Below the pieces are notes generated by a model. The model was given only the letters and a program-made list of their open reading frames with translations. It was not told the DNA's origin and made no database searches. The translations under genes were made by a program, and so were the position numbers. Shown here one piece after another: positions 36,201-48,500 of a stretch of DNA of 64,000 nucleotides; position 1 is the stretch's first letter, and every line of letters begins with the position of its first letter. Origin of the DNA: Xiphophorus maculatus (taxonomy: Eukaryota > Chordata > Actinopteri > Cyprinodontiformes > Poeciliidae); contig NC_036447.1 of assembly GCF_002775205.1 (NCBI RefSeq), positions 13,746,501 to 13,810,500 of the forward strand. Direction: 5' to 3'.

Positions 36201-39076
36201 ACAAAAATTATAAACTGCTGCAGCTCAGAGGTTTCTTACCTGCATTTGGATTTAGCTGTATAACAATCCCTGTGAAAATGAGAGCTGAAAAGAAGCATAA
36301 AAATGAAAGAAGAGTGAGAAGGAAAGACAGATCAATACTATCAATAACTCAAATTTACAATTTCTAATTTATCTTAAAGGTGAAGTGAAAAACAGAGAAG
36401 GCTGATATTTAGCTGATCAGTACGGACAAAGTCCAATGCGTGGAGATGTCACTGACACAACACTATGCAAACTGTGCGGTGGAGCTGTTCCTGTTAAAAT
36501 AATAACACATTTAAAGCCTTCTAAAGCGCCACTGACGTTGTGCAAACTTTGCAGTAAACATCTCTCTGATGTCTCAGCTAAAATTTGGTGGTGGCAGCAT
36601 CAGGCTGTGGGAATGCTTTTCTTCAGCAGAGACAGGGAGCCTGGTTAGAGCCGATGGGAAGATGAATGAAGCTAATACAGGAAAACGCAAGAAGAAAAGC
36701 TACAAGAGATCACTTTAGACCAAGGCAGAGGTTTCCTGTCTAGCAGGCTAATGAGGCTAATCCTCCAGTCAGAACTACAGTGAAAAAAAACAACAACATA
36801 CTTTTTTGTTTGGTGATGTGAGTATTTTCCAGCATGATAGAGAGTCATGTCACAAGGCTACAGTCGTAACAAAGCAGCTAAAAGCTCAGGGCACTGAAAT
36901 CTTGGATCTGTGACCGTATGACTCTGCACATCCAATTCGATTGGATGTGCCCTGTCTTTATATCCAGCATGTGAGAGTTCAGGATTTATGAACAAAACTG
37001 TATTAAGTAGGAAAAAGGGTCAATGTTGTAAACACTGACTATTCACATGCATTTTAAATATTTGCTAAAGAAAGCTTTTAAAATGTGTTACTATTTTAAG
37101 GAAACATGTAAGAAAATTGAAGGGACAGAAGGTGCTAAAAGGTTTTGGCAAATTGAAGACATTTTAAGGTTTACAAAGTCCTGCACAAACTAATACTGTA
37201 TTTGCGTATTTTAACTGTAATGAGTAAAACCAACACCTTATTTGCTTAAAACTTACCAACTCCAGTAATGAGGAGGAGGAATGAAGCAAGGACAACTCTT
37301 CTGTTTTTCTTCACCAGCGGATGGGAGACCCACCTGAGAAACATGCCTCTCTCTATTATTTCTGTTTGTTTGTGTTTCTCTGTGTGAAGGCAGGCGGTTG
37401 AGGACCGAACTTACCCGCAGCAGTGTGCCGAGAGCTGCGTGACCGAGCTCAGGGTGCTGAAGGACCACTGAGAGCTGCAGTACGACAGAGTTGCCGGATC
37501 ACTTTGGAGAGGAAGGATGTATAAGTTCAGAACACAGAAAATTCAAAGCTTTTTTCTCTGACAAATTAAGTTGGACAGAACCGAGATTTTGAACAGAGAC
37601 TGCCGAAAAAATAAATATGCTGTAAACTGATGCACATTGATTTTTTTGTTGTGTAAAAGAACAGGCTGACAAGTTATAATTTGTCTTGAAACAGAGTAAA
37701 GGAGTATGCTGTCAATTCTTTTTAATTGGGGTTTTAACTATCTTGTAGGATTTCACTGTACACTGTTTTTACAGTGATGGCTGTTATATTTTGCTATAAA
37801 TATTTAACATTTAAGACTATTTCATCTTCAATTCATTCAGAAATTTAAAAAAAAATCTTCAAGCAATTCATACTTCTTAAAGAGGATTTCTACAAACATA
37901 TATTTAAGTAGTCAAGTCATAAATGTAGACAGTGATCCTACATATGTTTCAAAATTTTATACTGCTTAAGACTCAAATGTCAATATATTCTGATCCAGCA
38001 GTATTCTAATCAACACATATTCATTGTTAGTTATTGTCTAGTTAAGTCAGTTTTACTTTAAAATCTCCAGCGCTTAGGTTTGTCAACTATAGACTGATTT
38101 ATTACACGGTAAATACAGATAAGCAGAATTTTACTACTTCCTGTAAAAGTAAAAAATTAAATGTTTCAGTGCTTTATTTGATTCCTATGCCTGACCTAGC
38201 CTTTAATACTCAATAAAAATCTGATGTAAGAGCGTTTAGATGTCCAAAAAGTAGCCAATTAGGTATTTGTTTTAAAATGTGTGAATGACTTATCTGCTGA
38301 CAGACTGACAGCCAGTCCAGGGTGTACAGTACCCCACCGGTTGCCCAATGAGTGCTGGGAATAGGCACTACCTCAGCCCTAATGTATATTTTGGGGCAAA
38401 AAGGAATATCTTAATGATTTCAGTGGATTCCATAGAACCCTGAAAAAACAAGCCAAAAATTCAAGTTCAGGTGTGCCAATTGAGAGAAAATTGGTGCAAG
38501 TTAAACATAAATAAATTTAAGAAGTACTTAACCTTTAGAAGTGAGTATATTTGATTGTTAACAATAAAATCTTAAAGCTCAATCATTCTTTCCAAAGTGT
38601 CCTTTATTTCCAAAACTGGAAAATGATAAAAGCTCTGTGAAAGTACTTTAAGGAACTGATTTGTAGAAAACTTTATAAGATATTACAGAAACTCCCCCAA
38701 CCTCGGCCCTACCTGATTTTGAAGAAGTTATTGAAGGTAGAATTGCCATTGTTGCCCATTGCGTCTTCATTTTCCAGATTCTATGGGAATCAGCAGATAT
38801 AAGGGAATAAGCCAGGCTACATAAAAAAAAAAGGATGAAGATGGACGGTGAGTTTTGTTTTTGTACCTGATACTTCATATTGCTGTGATCAGGTGAGCTT
38901 GTGCCTGCAGCTGAAGGGTGGGTCTGCGGTTTGGAGAAAGACAGGGGCCCAAACGTCATCTCTCCGTCTCTGTCCCTGTCCCTGCTCTTCCAGCCCTCCG
39001 GGTCTCCATCACTCACAGCCTCCTCCTCATCTCCATCCAACACGAAGGCATCATCAATGGTGAACTGCGCTGCCAT
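33237..39076 (-). CDS. tmem134: Transmembrane protein 134
   Basis: Seven exons, read right to left, join in phase: 38867-39076, 38713-38780, 37415-37501, 37257-37333, 36240-36284, 34581-34634 and 33237-33319. They encode 207 aa (human 195). Landmarks matching the family are the N-terminal FTIDDAF, MKYQNLENED, SSQWSFSTLSS, HPLVKKNRRVVLASFLLL and the C-terminal RGFKFFYLPYFEK. The first ~120 residues are hydrophilic and acidic; two membrane segments follow at about residues 132-157 and 165-190, giving a two-pass protein. From family knowledge, TMEM134 sits in ER or perinuclear membranes with poorly defined function. Exons 5 and 6 are tiny (45 and 54 nt), so ORF-based gene calling would miss them. 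Confidence 0.95.
34225..34434. repeat. Nested direct/inverted duplication in tmem134 intron 6
   Basis: A 70-bp block (attcagatataagaaaatat... to ...ataactctcat) is identical at 34225-34294 and 34365-34434. The 70-bp spacer holds reverse-complement pieces of the same block: gagagttatttt and aagttgtatattttcttata. The second copy ends abruptly at cgccccctgctgg. Confidence 0.9.
36587..36965 (+). mobile_element. Tc1/mariner transposase fossil in tmem134 intron 4
   Basis: The frame from 36587 reads GGGSIRLWECFSSAETGSLV then RADGKMNEANTG. This is the conserved block around the second catalytic region of Tc1-like transposases (GGGSxMxWGCFSxxGxG). The frame soon breaks; related nucleotide sequence continues to a degenerate stretch near 36960 ending tccaattcgattggatgtg. 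It is inactive and antisense to tmem134. Confidence 0.75.
38300..38390. repeat. Degenerate common teleost repeat
   Basis: cagccagtccagggtgtaca followed by gcccaatgagtgctgggaat and taggcac resembles the widespread fish repeat that normally reads cctgtccagggtgtacc...gcccaatgac-agctgggataggc. It lies in tmem134 intron 2. Confidence 0.6.
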
Positions 39077-42000
39077 GCTCTCAGTCCCTGAGCTGCTGGG
39101 ATCCGATGCTCACTGCAGAATCAGGGGCAGAAATCACTCTCATACCACCGGTTTTCTAACACACGAGTGCCTGAACTTCTGCTTTTCTTCGCGTTAACCC
39201 TGTAATACAAACTCCTTAGCGCAACAGTAACAAGTTTAGCTTCATTATATAAACACATCCACCTTCTACGTTATGAAAACAATAAATACAACCTAAAAAA
39301 AAAAGGACGCCAGACTCGTTTTGTCAATATATCTGAGCAGACATGTCCTACGTTTCCCTCGTCCAACGCTAACTCTGGGAGGTCTGTTTCTGCCATTGTT
39401 TGTCCTCTTTCCGCTCGCCGATCAGATGACCACAGCAAAACTTACTGTCTTTGGAAAATCTTCTCTCCAAGGAGGAAAAAACTTCACTCAAAGTCGTTTG
39501 AAGAAGCGTTGCATACTGTTGCAATCTAATGAGAACCCGAATGAAACTTTGCTTTGGGTGTATTTCAAAGGAATCTTTGCTCAGTTGTCTTAGACAACAA
39601 AGGAGCTTCTTCAAAAGTTTTGGAACTCGTTTTTTTTTAACGCTCGGCCCTCGATTGGACACGACTGATTCCGCCCAAGCAGCAAAACCGTCAGGCCGCT
39701 TAATCATCTGTCGATTTATCCACCCATACACACCCGAAACGTCGATAACCAGATGTTTTCCACCTAATAATTTTAACTGATTATTGTTGTTCGAGCCGTA
39801 AGCTGTTTCGTTTTTACGTTGTAAACGTAAAAACAAAATATACCACGGATGTATGTCATTGTGAACGACGAGAAGTTAAACAAATAAAAATAACAGAACT
39901 ACGAAATTAATAGATGGACAATGAAAAGATCTGTTACCGCCACTCGGACATCAGAATCAATGTCATCGAAAGCTCTACCGTGAAAAAAATGTTCATTTTT
40001 CATTTTTGCTTTTGTTGTCACACTTATTTGTTTGAGATCATCAAACATTTTTAATATCAAGCACGAGGAGTTAGAAAAAGCAGCCTTCAAACAACGCATG
40101 TGTTCATTAAAACAGCTAAATATATCCAAACCAAGTTTAATTCTGCTTCACCATTTCCTGATTATAGACTGAACTGACTGACTGAAAATCAGTCAAGTAG
40201 TAAGAAAAATAAAAAAAAAATAACATCACACAGCGATGATATCTACATAAAACTGAGAACAGATGGGAACGGTGGACATCTGGGAAAGGGTACAAAGTAA
40301 TTTCTAAAGTTTTGGTATTTGTGCAAACTTGAGAGCCATTATTTACAAACTGACAAATTATTTATCTTTCCCATATGCCAGTTATTCCCAAAACATTGGG
40401 AAATTATTCTAATTATTCACTAATAAGAAAAATCTGGAACTTAGAAAGTGTGCATCCTGCAACTTACCCAGCGTTTCAGAAAAAGTAAAATTATACTCAC
40501 ATTTAAAGCCACCTTTAAAATAAAAACAAAGACATGGGAAAATGTTATCATCTGTCATCAACTGGAGCTCACTGAGAGTTTGAAAAATTTGAATATCTTT
40601 GGTCACATATCAAGACTGTAAAAAGAAAAAAAACCCAGCAAATAATGGTGTGTGTGTACCTGAACCTTTATTTATTTGACCTGTTGGGGTTCATACTGTG
40701 AACAAAACAACAGCTACATATTTCAACTTGTTATAATGTAATGTTATTACAAAGTCTGCAAAACCTTTAAAGTGTGTTGCTCATAATTGGGGATAGGCAG
40801 GAAGAATTTCAGATTGGAGGTTTTTCAAGGTAAGTGAAAAGGTGAAAATTAGGTTTATGCATGATTTACAGCAATCAGTAATCACTGCCAATACTGTCTA
40901 ATTGCAGCTTGTCTGCTGCATTTCTGATTACTTTTTCCGCCCACTGTCTTACATAAAGTATCAGCATGGAGCCTAGTGAACGGCATGAATCTTAGTGGAT
41001 TAAGAAGGTAGACTTTTGAGGGGGAGAGGAGATGTTTTTAGATTTTGTTTGGGCCCAGATTGTGTTTCAGTTTTAGTTTTGAAGTTGTTCAAGTTAATTG
41101 TAATTATGTAAATATTTTTCTAGAAATATAGTTTAGTACACATGTGCATTTTCAATCTGGAAATGTAAATGCTGTCTCCACCCCTTAATTAGAGCTGGTA
41201 TGAGCTAAAGATTTAAAAGCTGGGTGGCTCGGATCAGGAGGAGACTCTCTCTCCTGCTGATGGCTGAGAAAGGTGGGACTCATGTCTTGCTGTGAAACTG
41301 TAACAAAGTGTTTTTGAAGAAGTGCATATACAGTATACAGTATATACTGTATATATATATAACGATTCAGAGCCTTGCAATTGTTGGATCCTGTCTGGTT
41401 CTTGCATTTTTGTTGGGCATTGTTTTGCTGCCTTGGCCATTTTTTAGGCCTGAAAGGAGTTTGACACAGATCTCAGACCAACAGAAGCCAACAAATAAAA
41501 ATATAGATTACATTTTTATTCTTTTCTCTCTGCTCTGATATCTCTGAAAACTCTGTGTAATACTTTCCTAATGAGAAAGGATTTCATAGGCCATCATTTA
41601 ATATTAAACCAGTTGATATTGATTTGTACATAGCAGCTCAAATATCTCCTAAATACTGACAAACTTTTTCTAACTTTTAAGCTTCCTATGACTTTTTGCA
41701 CATTATCCTCTTTGTCTACTCAATATTTATTTTCTTTAACATTACACTCCATTACACAAATCTTAATTTTTTAAACATTTGTTTTGTGTGTGCGTGGGTG
41801 CGTGGGCGTGTGTGTGTGTGTATGAGAATGTTGTTGCCAACATCTGGAATGAGTTCCAATTCAATGATGATACAAATATATTTAATGAAAATAACATGTT
41901 GACACATTCCATTCTCATATAATCCACTGTATCTCTTTAAGACTAAACTAACTATAAGAAAAGTAAAATACAGGCAGGTATTTAAACAAATCTCCTTAAT

Positions 42001-42552
42001 ATCTGTTGCCATCAAGTGAAATCATGTGATTTCCAGAAAGTCAGATGGCGGTATGCAAACAAACATCTCTAAACCAACAAAGACAAACTATTGTCAACTG
42101 CAGTTCAGAGGGGCAGAAAAATCAGAGGTGGAGAAGGAAACGAACAGCGAGCTCACAAAAAGGCAGTGCTGATAAAAGTTTGTGTTATTCCTGCATTTGG
42201 ACATTTGGAGAAACAGAAGCTGTGAGTTTTCGCCCTTTTTTCTACTTTTTTCTCTGAATAATGAATAAAAATTATGCAATTAAAACCATAGGTTTCTATA
42301 GATGATGTCCAAAAGTGCCATGCCTGCTGCAAAAATTACTTGGGCATTTAAATGTTTTTGTTAATTAAACTTCAGTGTTGATTAGACTCTGTTATAATTA
42401 CAAAACAATGTTTGGGCAAGATAATTTTAAAAAACATTTTATATGTGAAGGTTCTCAGTGCTTTGCTGGTTGCAACACATATTGATCTTTTTCCAGGCGT
42501 AGTGCCATAGTAATGTTGAAATCACTGACTTCTAATCTAATTCTCTTTGCAG
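39077..42552. other. Intergenic between tmem134 and serping1 (diverging 5' ends)
   Basis: The genes are head to head, with about 3.5 kb between start codons. The left part is the tmem134 5' flank. A splice acceptor (tttgcag) directly abuts the serping1 ATG, so serping1 must have an upstream noncoding exon. One candidate ends near 42219 (cagaagct|gtgagt), within a GC-richer stretch. An AT palindrome (tacagtatatactgta) lies at about 41334-41354. Nothing else could be supported. Confidence 0.5.
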
Positions 42553-45500
42553 ATGAAGCAGCAGGCCATAGTTTGCCTCTTGTTGTGGCTCACGTTTGAG
42601 GTAAAACTAAAGACATTTGAACCTGTTACTGTGGATATGACAGTAATTTGCTAAATTACAAAATAGTGAGCAGCGTCATTACTACAACACAACACAGGGT
42701 GTTGCATATGGGACAACAAATTTAAAAAAAATTATTCAGGTCTCACCTCATTAACTAGCATACTTAATGAGAGTCAGTGCACAGTACACATTCTTGATGA
42801 ACAAATATGAGAATTATGCCATCCACTGTGCCAGTCTAAACAGAAAAAAAAAAGAAAAGCAAAAAGACCCACATAGGACTGCAAAAAAAATCAGCAATAA
42901 TTATTTTCCATAATATTGTTATCAATGAATAATTACTGGGATTTTTTGAAATGCCATGCTAATAATGTAACATTACATTATTTTCCAGTTTTAATTTGTA
43001 TTTTTTTAAGGGTATTACATTATAAGTCAATATTATATTTCAGATTTCTAATGGGGTCTGAATACTTCAACAAGGCAATGGAGTTGGAGTCAGTCCTGGA
43101 AATCCTAAATGTTTTTTCTTTTATTTGCACAATTTGATCTTTTGTTCTTTTTCTTCAGCCTGCTTCATGCATGCGTATCCGGACTCCTCAAGGCTCCATG
43201 GTGGAACTGCCCTGTTACTCATCAGAAAGTGACATACCTGGCGCAAAAATTACCTGGACATTTAATGGTGCTGTTATTATTTCTGATTTCCAGTATCACT
43301 GAAATATTCATTACTTAACACTCAAACTATCTGCTCTATGTTTTATCTGTGGGCGTGTGTGTGTGTAATTACAGGACAAAACATTAGTGACACTGCCCTG
43401 TCACCTGGCTCAGCAAAACATGTGAAGAATGGTTTTTACATCTCTATATCTGCTGTATCTACTGCCAGCGAGGGCGAGTATGTGTGTGTGGCAGTGTGGG
43501 AACAAGGAGAGGTGACGACTACGTACAGCCTCACAGTTGGTGAGAAATATTTTACCAAAGATAAAAAGGGAGGATTTATCTCTTCAGACTGCAGTATGAT
43601 CTCACACTGAACATTTAAAAAAAAATCCAATTTGAGTATAATACTCGTTTTTAACAAGGTTGTTGGTTGCACAAGTAATTGTATAACGTACAAATCCTTT
43701 AAAACGAGAACCATTTTAGCTATGCTGTATTTTCAAAGACGTTTAGAGTTCCTAAGAGTTACATGCCTTTCTTTTCCCATGGGTTAAAAATATGATGATG
43801 CAGAAGCCCAGTTAAGCCACAACCTCGTAGACTGGACACTACACATACTTAACTGCCTCTTGAAACAGAAGTAAAAAAACAATATCTCCAAAACTCACTA
43901 GTAGCAAAAAGCAACATTTTGGGGTTACCAATTCCTCAGAATAGCCATTATGTCTTGTTTCCTCTGAGCGGTACGGCACACCTGTTTGGTGTGTTATTTT
44001 GTCTGTTCCAATTGTAAAAGTAGAGCATACAACCAACTGGTACAGCACCAGTCCTGGGCCATCTTTAGTTTTAGGTTCAAAGGACAATGTTACGGTATGT
44101 GGAGCAATGGTGTCACTGAACACAGTCCATCGATTAAGGCATGTTAGAGCTGTTGGACAGCAGTGCTGTAGGAGTGACAGAGGAGATCAAGGTAAAAGTG
44201 GGACTGCATTAGATAGATTCTAAGCCCCCTGTTGTTTGCTTTAAAGACAAACAGTCTAACAAATGAGGTTATACAGATGGCACTGGTGCCACCGGCAAAT
44301 TGCTCCAGGACAGCTGTGGTTTACCACCATCAGTGTGTGAATGGGGGTGAACTGAAAGTAGTGTGAAGCACTTTGATAAAGCATTATACAAGTACAGACC
44401 ATTTGCCATTTTGAGAGAAAAGTTTGGACCTACCACAACATTCCATGTTTTCTCTGTTTATTAATAAAAGCTCTCGTTCATTGAGCTTTGGTGGAATCCC
44501 AGTGATCAGATCTGTGTGTGGCTAGTGAAAATTAATTTACCATTCTAAAAGCCTGTGGTTGATCACAGTTAGCTCATAATTTAACAACGGGAACAAATCC
44601 TTTTTCTTGCAGGGCCCGGTTGGTTTGAGTTGAATTTTTTTTTTTTTTTTTGCATATTAAATTGTCATTTGAGAACCGCCTTTTACATTTACTCAGATTA
44701 TCTTATTTAAAAATTTGCCTGATGATTTGACCCATTTAAAAAGGCAAAACAAAATGCACAGGTGATGAATATATGGAACCTAAAAAAGCTTATTAGTTTG
44801 TGTCTTTTTGTCTTTCATCTTCAGAGTCTTTTCACACCACTGTTAAGGTGACTGAGGACTTGAATGCGTACCTCCCATGTTACTTACCATCTTCCAGCGA
44901 AAATGGTAACATCTCTAATGCACAGTGGTTCAAAGAAAGCGGTGTGGGTAAAAAAACGAGACTAAACACAGAGGAGGATGACTCCAGAGATGCAAAAATT
45001 GAACTGCTTTTACCAAATGAACAAGATCAGACCATCATTATCAAAAAAATTGACATGGGGGATGCTGGGGTTTACATCTGTGAATCTGCTGAAGGGGAAA
45101 GGCTAAACTCGTTACGACTTGAAGTTGAAGGTATTTTTGATAAATATCTCTGTTAAACTTTCCCTGCATGACAAGAGCATTTTTGTTCATATAAAAATGT
45201 TTTATCTAATAGCATCTGAATTGATATTTCATTATCCATAGTGCATGTTTAAACTTTGTTTCAGCTCTTCCCAAATATTCGTGCAAAGACCTAATCGAAG
45301 AGCTGGAGCCCTGCCAGGAGGAAAACAGCCGAACAGCCGAACCCATACTACGAGAATCTCTGACAGAATTTTCAATGAAGCTCTATTCCTACCTGAAACA
45401 AGATGAGCCTTTGAGCAACATACTCTTCTCTCCAGTCAGCATCAGCGCCATACTCTCTCACCTGTTGCTAGGTACAAATACATCAAGAACCTTTTTTGAT

Positions 45501-48500
45501 TGTAACACTTTAAAAAAGTCTCAGATGTAATGTTTGGCAACTTTTTTATTCAGATTGCTTTTTTAGTTCAGTTAGAAATAGTCAGCGGCCTTTCTCAGAT
45601 GTTGTAAATTTGCTGATTCATCCTTTCCTATTACATTATCTGAAAGTTCCATCCATCCATCCATCCATCCATCCATCCATCCATCCATCCATCCATCCAT
45701 CCATCCATCCATCCATCCATCCATCCATCCATCCATACATACATCCATACATACATACATACATAATACAAACTTTCTATTCTTACAAACATTATGTTAG
45801 GTCTAAATTACCTAAACACAGACACAAAGAAGAGACAAGAGTCAGAATTTAGTTTTACCTGCAGGGAGAGCACAGTTGAAACCCAGTTACAGATTTCTGC
45901 CTATGCTCTGAAGCTTCAACTGAGTCTTACCCTGCTTTTATTAGAATTAGGAACACCCTAGTTACATGACAGTGTGCAGCCCTTAAGGGAGGGGGAGCAG
46001 AAAACAGCTGCACACTCACATGAACACAACTCATTCATACAATCTTCAAAAGCATATTTCATAAGATAAGACTATAGGTTTGCAGTTCCTCTGGGCAATC
46101 AACGCCGGAATGTCTCGTTCATGGTATCCTCCTGTTTCACTCCTCAGCAGACCGCTTCCAGAGTTTCTGCAAACACTTCAAAACACTCAAAGCACATCAT
46201 TAAAATGTAAATGCAAAGATAAATAAAATGGATGATATTATAAAATAAAGGTAAAGCAAATAAATGATAATTAACTATAAAATCCTTCCAAAACATTAGT
46301 AGCCAAATCACTTCTACAAAATCACTCCTAACCCTTAACTGTCATGGTACTTTCAACTTTTTGAATTTAATTGTCAGATATTTTATGTAACTCTCCATGT
46401 TACTTTTACAAGGATTATTTTTTTTTACCCACAGGTGCAAGAGGCAACACCCGCAAAGCTCTGGAGAGAGCTATCTGTGTGCCTCACGACTTCAACTGCG
46501 TTCATTTCCAAATGAAGAAGCAGAAAGAGAAGATGGGGCAGTCCTTGCAGATGGCTTCCCAGATTTACTATAACTCAAGTACTGTATCAGCAGAATTCAA
46601 TGCAAAAACAGAATTTTTTTTCCCCACTCATTTGCGTTGGTCCATCACAGAAAACACTTTACAGATCATTGTGGGGTTTTTTTATTTCCTTTTCTCAGAA
46701 ATGAATCTGAGTGAGTCCTTTCGTAGACAGTCTGTTGAGCACTACGGGGCAGAACCTACAAAACTGCTGGCGTCCAGTGAGGAAAACATGAGGATGATTA
46801 ACGGCTGGGTGGCAAACAAGACCAACAACAAGATTACAAGTATAATTGATGATTTATCACCAAACACTCAGCTGATCCTCCTCAATGCCGTGTCATTCAG
46901 TGGTCAGTAAATATCCATCTCTGTGTACCAAAGACTGCAGATTTGAACGCTTGCTTATCGTCTGTGTGTTCATGTGTTGCAGGTCAGTGGAAGTTTAAAT
47001 TTAGTGAGAAGCCAAAGAAAGGATTTTTCGTGAAATTCAGTGGGGATATGATAAGGGTGCCACTCATCCATCATTCGAAATACATGGTATCTATGACGTA
47101 TGTTTCTGAACTACAGGCACAGGTAAGAACCGGCCAACTTTAACCACTCACTTTATTTCTGTACTTGCTTGATCTGATTCTTGGTTGCAGGGTTAGGAGC
47201 TGGTCCCAACAACTGAGGTTGGAGCACAAAGTATATACAGAACCATAACTTTAGAATAACCAGTTGTATGATTTTGTATAAGTGGAGTAGTTTGGAATAA
47301 CCAGAGAAAACACACTCAGCCACAGCGAAAACATTAAAACTTGGCATGCGTAACATTTCCTTCAGTGTAAAGCATAATATATGCTGCGGTTCTTGAAAGA
47401 TGACTAAGTCAGAGCCTCTCCAAAATTGAAGCTCTTGTGGATTTTTTCCAGCTGTGCAGTGACAACACATTACTACTACTGCAGCTGCCACTTTTTCTTG
47501 TCTGGCAGCTGTTATTTTAGTCAATCTATTAACAATAGCTGTATTTAGTTTAGTATTTGATTCACTTTTGGATGCCCAGAATGAGCTAGGAAGTGCCACT
47601 AGTGAAAGAATGTGGACCTGTTAACCCTGCTTTTTAATGTTGAATAAGGGAAATACAATGAATATATTTGTATGACTTTTAAAATATTCCTGTTCCACAG
47701 TCAAAATTAGGAAAACACCTACACTAAAAATAAAACACTGGGAGAAAAAGAAAAAATAGACTTTGCGGCAGAAGTTTAAGTCTTGACATTAATGCCATCT
47801 GTTGGCCAATTTACTTTCAGTTGTGTACCTGATGACTGCTGCTACTCGTGGTTTGACCCTCCAATGTAGAGCTGTTTTCTCAGATCTTGAAGCTGCTGGC
47901 TCTAGCTGCTATCTTTCCGTCTTGGACTATATAACATTTTTTCTGAGACAAAAAAAAAAAGATCTAGGTCATTCTAAAGCTTTTCATCTAGTGCTGATTA
48001 TCCTCTTTTCATTACTGTCCACAGTGTCACATATTTGGAGCCTGCCATAGCAAACCATAGGAGAACATTGAAATACCTTGCAAAGCAAAGCAAATGCAAA
48101 GCAAGGCATTTCAATGTCTCCATGCAATGCCGTTAATGTGGCTCGTTCCACTGCACCCCCACAATATCAAGACATGCGACTGAATCTCAGCATGTGGGCT
48201 ATTACTTCTGTTGGCATTTCAAGTAACCATGGCGACGTAATTAGCGGAAAGAAACGAGCTAAATTCAATTAAAACTAATTCCAACCTACACTGTTTCGTG
48301 TCAGTTAAACTCAAAACAGAGATAGAATTCTGTCTCCTCCTTTGTGTCTCACTCACACATGACAGTTTTCAGAGAGGATTAATTATATAGCACTGAGCGC
48401 TGAGGCGGGCAGAGATGTAGAGAACTACAGAAATGGCAGAACACTTCGTTCCTACAGAGGAGGGCAGAGCTTCCAGTTAGAACTACAGAGAAACCATCTT

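Noticed and set aside
43839-44123. 94-codon minus-strand frame in serping1 intron 3
   Set aside because: No recognised domain, located beside repeat sequence; more likely part of an old repeat than a gene.
45572-45852. Frames encoding IHPS and MDGW repeats
   Set aside because: They are translations of the (CCAT)n microsatellite in serping1 intron 5.
46371-46910. Single 179-codon exon for serping1 between 46371 and 46910
   Set aside because: The frame runs through, but residues 71-110 have no serpin similarity and good homology resumes exactly after an AG at 46698, so two exons with a 120-nt intron are preferred.
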